Of a DNA stretch of 64,000 nt, positions 62,841 to 64,000 are shown piece by piece. The position numbers and the translations under genes were made by a program. The stretch is from NCBI GenBank assembly GCA_051453625.1, contig JBOZIK010000001.1:185481886-185545885 (forward strand), in the 5' to 3' direction. Position 1 is the stretch's first letter; each line of letters starts with the position of its first letter. The notes beneath the pieces were generated by a model, which worked only from the letters and a program-made list of their open reading frames with translations, searched no databases and had not been told where the DNA came from. The stretch comes from Welwitschia mirabilis. Lineage: Eukaryota; Gnetophyta; Gnetopsida; Welwitschiales.

Positions 62841-63329
62841 AAATACATCGATGAATATTTTATGCACAACCATCTAAAGATTTCAACTCTAAGGGAATAT
62901 TAAGAAAGGAATATTTTTGTTTACTGACATCACAAAATTAGTAGATGAATCATTCAACATAATGGGTAAAAGCTCATATTTGATACCTAGCTCTTCGAGA
63001 TCTATTCATGCTTCTAGATTGTCCTTTAATTTCCCTTTAATAGTCATGATAGTGCTTATCAAGCTATCACATACCTAGCTTATTGCACATCATAATCTTA
63101 TGGACATTTTAGAAATTTCAATATGTATTAAATGAGTGCTAAAGAATTTATAAGTAACACATCTCATAAACTTTTATTACTTTATAATATGAAAGATTAA
63201 ACAGCTTGATTTTATTGTAGTTGTTTTATGGCATTTTAACTTGAGTAGACTGAGTGAAATTTAAATGGATTTTTTCCTTAGATATTTAGGTACTTCTATC
63301 CTCTTATTTTAAAGTTTAGATTAATACTT
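62841..63329 (-). pseudogene. TNP2 linking region (element B), poorly preserved
   Basis: Weak remains of the RHNLDVMHIEKN motif appear on the minus strand near 63130-63090 (HSFNTY followed by frameshifted sequence). The rest between Transposase_21 and DUF4218 cannot be read reliably. Confidence 0.45.
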
Positions 63330-63910
63330 TCCTAATTAAACTTAAAATTATCAAGCTATGCAATAATTTCCTCATAACTTAATGGCTTAAGCTCTTCCTC
63401 TTTTTGTTTTTCTCTTTTCCATTGAAATATCTCTTCATTGTTCTATATCTATGATTCTTATTAACGAATCTTCTATGCTCTTTATAGAAATGTCTTTTAC
63501 TATGAGGTAACTATATAAAATTGATTTTATAGGTACAAATGGAACATGCTAATCAACCCTTTATACTTCAGTGTTTCCATAGGCTAGAAAAACATATGTT
63601 ATCCAATGTATTACTATTTTAATGATAAGGAACTCCTTTTTAAAAGTATCAAAAATTTTTACTCCTTCATATCATATTATCTTTATTTCTTCCACAAGGT
63701 TAAAGGTACACATCAATATCTTTGCCTAGTTTCTTACGCCCATGTATTAATGAAGAAAGCATTAAATAATGCCTTTTCATGCATAGCGAAGATGGTAAGT
63801 TATAGATAATCATTACAATTGGCCAATAAATATAAGGATTACAAAGCATTCTAAAAGGGTTAAATTCATTTATCACAATACTAAGTCTTATGTGTTTAGG
63901 ATTAGATTTA
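63330..63910 (-). pseudogene. TNP2 transposase, Transposase_21 core (element B)
   Basis: The minus strand reads NPKHIRLSIVINEFNPFRML (63905-63846), MIIYNLPSSLCMKRHYLML and GKDIDVYL (63818-63705), then, after several stops, EEELKPLSYEEIIA and LDNFKFN (about 63405-63345). These match N-P-R-N-I-R-L-x-x-x-x-D-G-F-N-P-F, YNLPPWMCMK, D-I-D-V-Y-L and the PLSG-x-x-IL segment of TNP2. The + strand frame at 63606-63809 is its shadow. The gene continues past the right edge. Confidence 0.85.
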
Positions 63911-64000
63911 AATTCATCATATGATTCATTATTATCTTTTCATGAGGTTGAAATTGCTAAATGTTGCATTATGTCATGATCTTTCTTTCTTTTTGAATAC
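63911..64000 (-). pseudogene. TNP2 upstream sequence running off the window (element B)
   Basis: The minus-strand reading frame leading into NPKHIRL continues to the edge with short open stretches. Nothing further is recognisable. Confidence 0.4.

Larger units (their letters stand above)
56391..64000 (-). mobile_element. CACTA (En/Spm) transposon B, partial at the window edge
   Basis: From high to low coordinates the minus strand shows Transposase_21, DUF4218, DUF4216, Transposase_24, a coiled-coil-like stretch and the terminal WP-type domain, the same order as in CACTA A. All are broken by stops. A solo LTR (about 58310-60272) sits between DUF4216 and Transposase_24. The 5' end lies beyond 64000 and the 3' end was not found. 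Confidence 0.85.

Noticed and set aside
63606-63809. 67-codon + strand frame
   Set aside because: It is the complement of the TNP2 Transposase_21 motifs, which are clearly on the minus strand.

Overview
The window is strongly AT-rich plant nuclear DNA, most likely intergenic heterochromatin of a flowering plant. The evidence is the repeat content: plant-type Ty3/gypsy and Ty1/copia LTR retrotransposons, two plant CACTA (En/Spm) DNA transposons with TNP2-type genes, a small inverted-repeat element, and satellite-like arrays. I found no intact host gene, tRNA, rRNA or CRISPR array. Nearly all long open frames lie inside LTRs, cross N gaps, or are shadows of broken transposon genes, so coding calls are given as pseudogenes.

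Layout. 1-1925 is the 3' part of a deleted Ty3/gypsy element on the + strand (zinc knuckle, protease, RT thumb, RNase H, polypurine tract, LTR). 2933-10971 holds two divergent direct copies of a unit of about 4.07 kb whose nature I cannot identify; an N gap lies at their junction. 12501-12787 is a 287-bp element with 10-bp inverted ends and a TAA target duplication. 13-19 kb has nothing recognisable and a 893-N gap. About 19.2-38.4 kb appears to be one old CACTA element (A, minus strand): degenerate repeats at 19.2-20.5 kb, the ORF2 (Transposase_24) gene at 24.4-25.8 kb, the TNP2 gene at 27.3-33.2 kb, and a satellite-like array at 34.3-38.4 kb. A pol-less copia element carrying only gag (29908-32822) is inserted inside TNP2.

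38389-49466 is an eroded Ty3/gypsy element on the minus strand with very long (about 4.1 kb) LTRs, a primer-binding site, a broken gag start and a polypurine tract; the structure is that of the Tekay/Del chromovirus type. 49.5-52.2 kb is unassigned apart from a small CCCTAAAA-rich candidate element. 52.2-54.5 kb is a two-copy tandem repeat of about 1.2 kb. 56.4-64.0 kb is a second CACTA element (B, also minus strand), running off the right edge: TNP2, DUF4216, a solo LTR inserted in the middle, then Transposase_24 and a terminal domain.

How the pieces relate: the two CACTA copies show the same gene order and strand and can be read against each other, which is what makes domains recognisable despite many stops. 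The nesting gives a relative history: CACTA first, LTR elements later, then microsatellite growth and local tandem duplication. I see no new functional system. The most informative points are the gag-only copia nested in TNP2, the TAA-flanked element whose ends look CACTA-like, the dimeric satellite sharing a motif with the opposite flank of CACTA A, and an apparent assembly error at 38966-39147.
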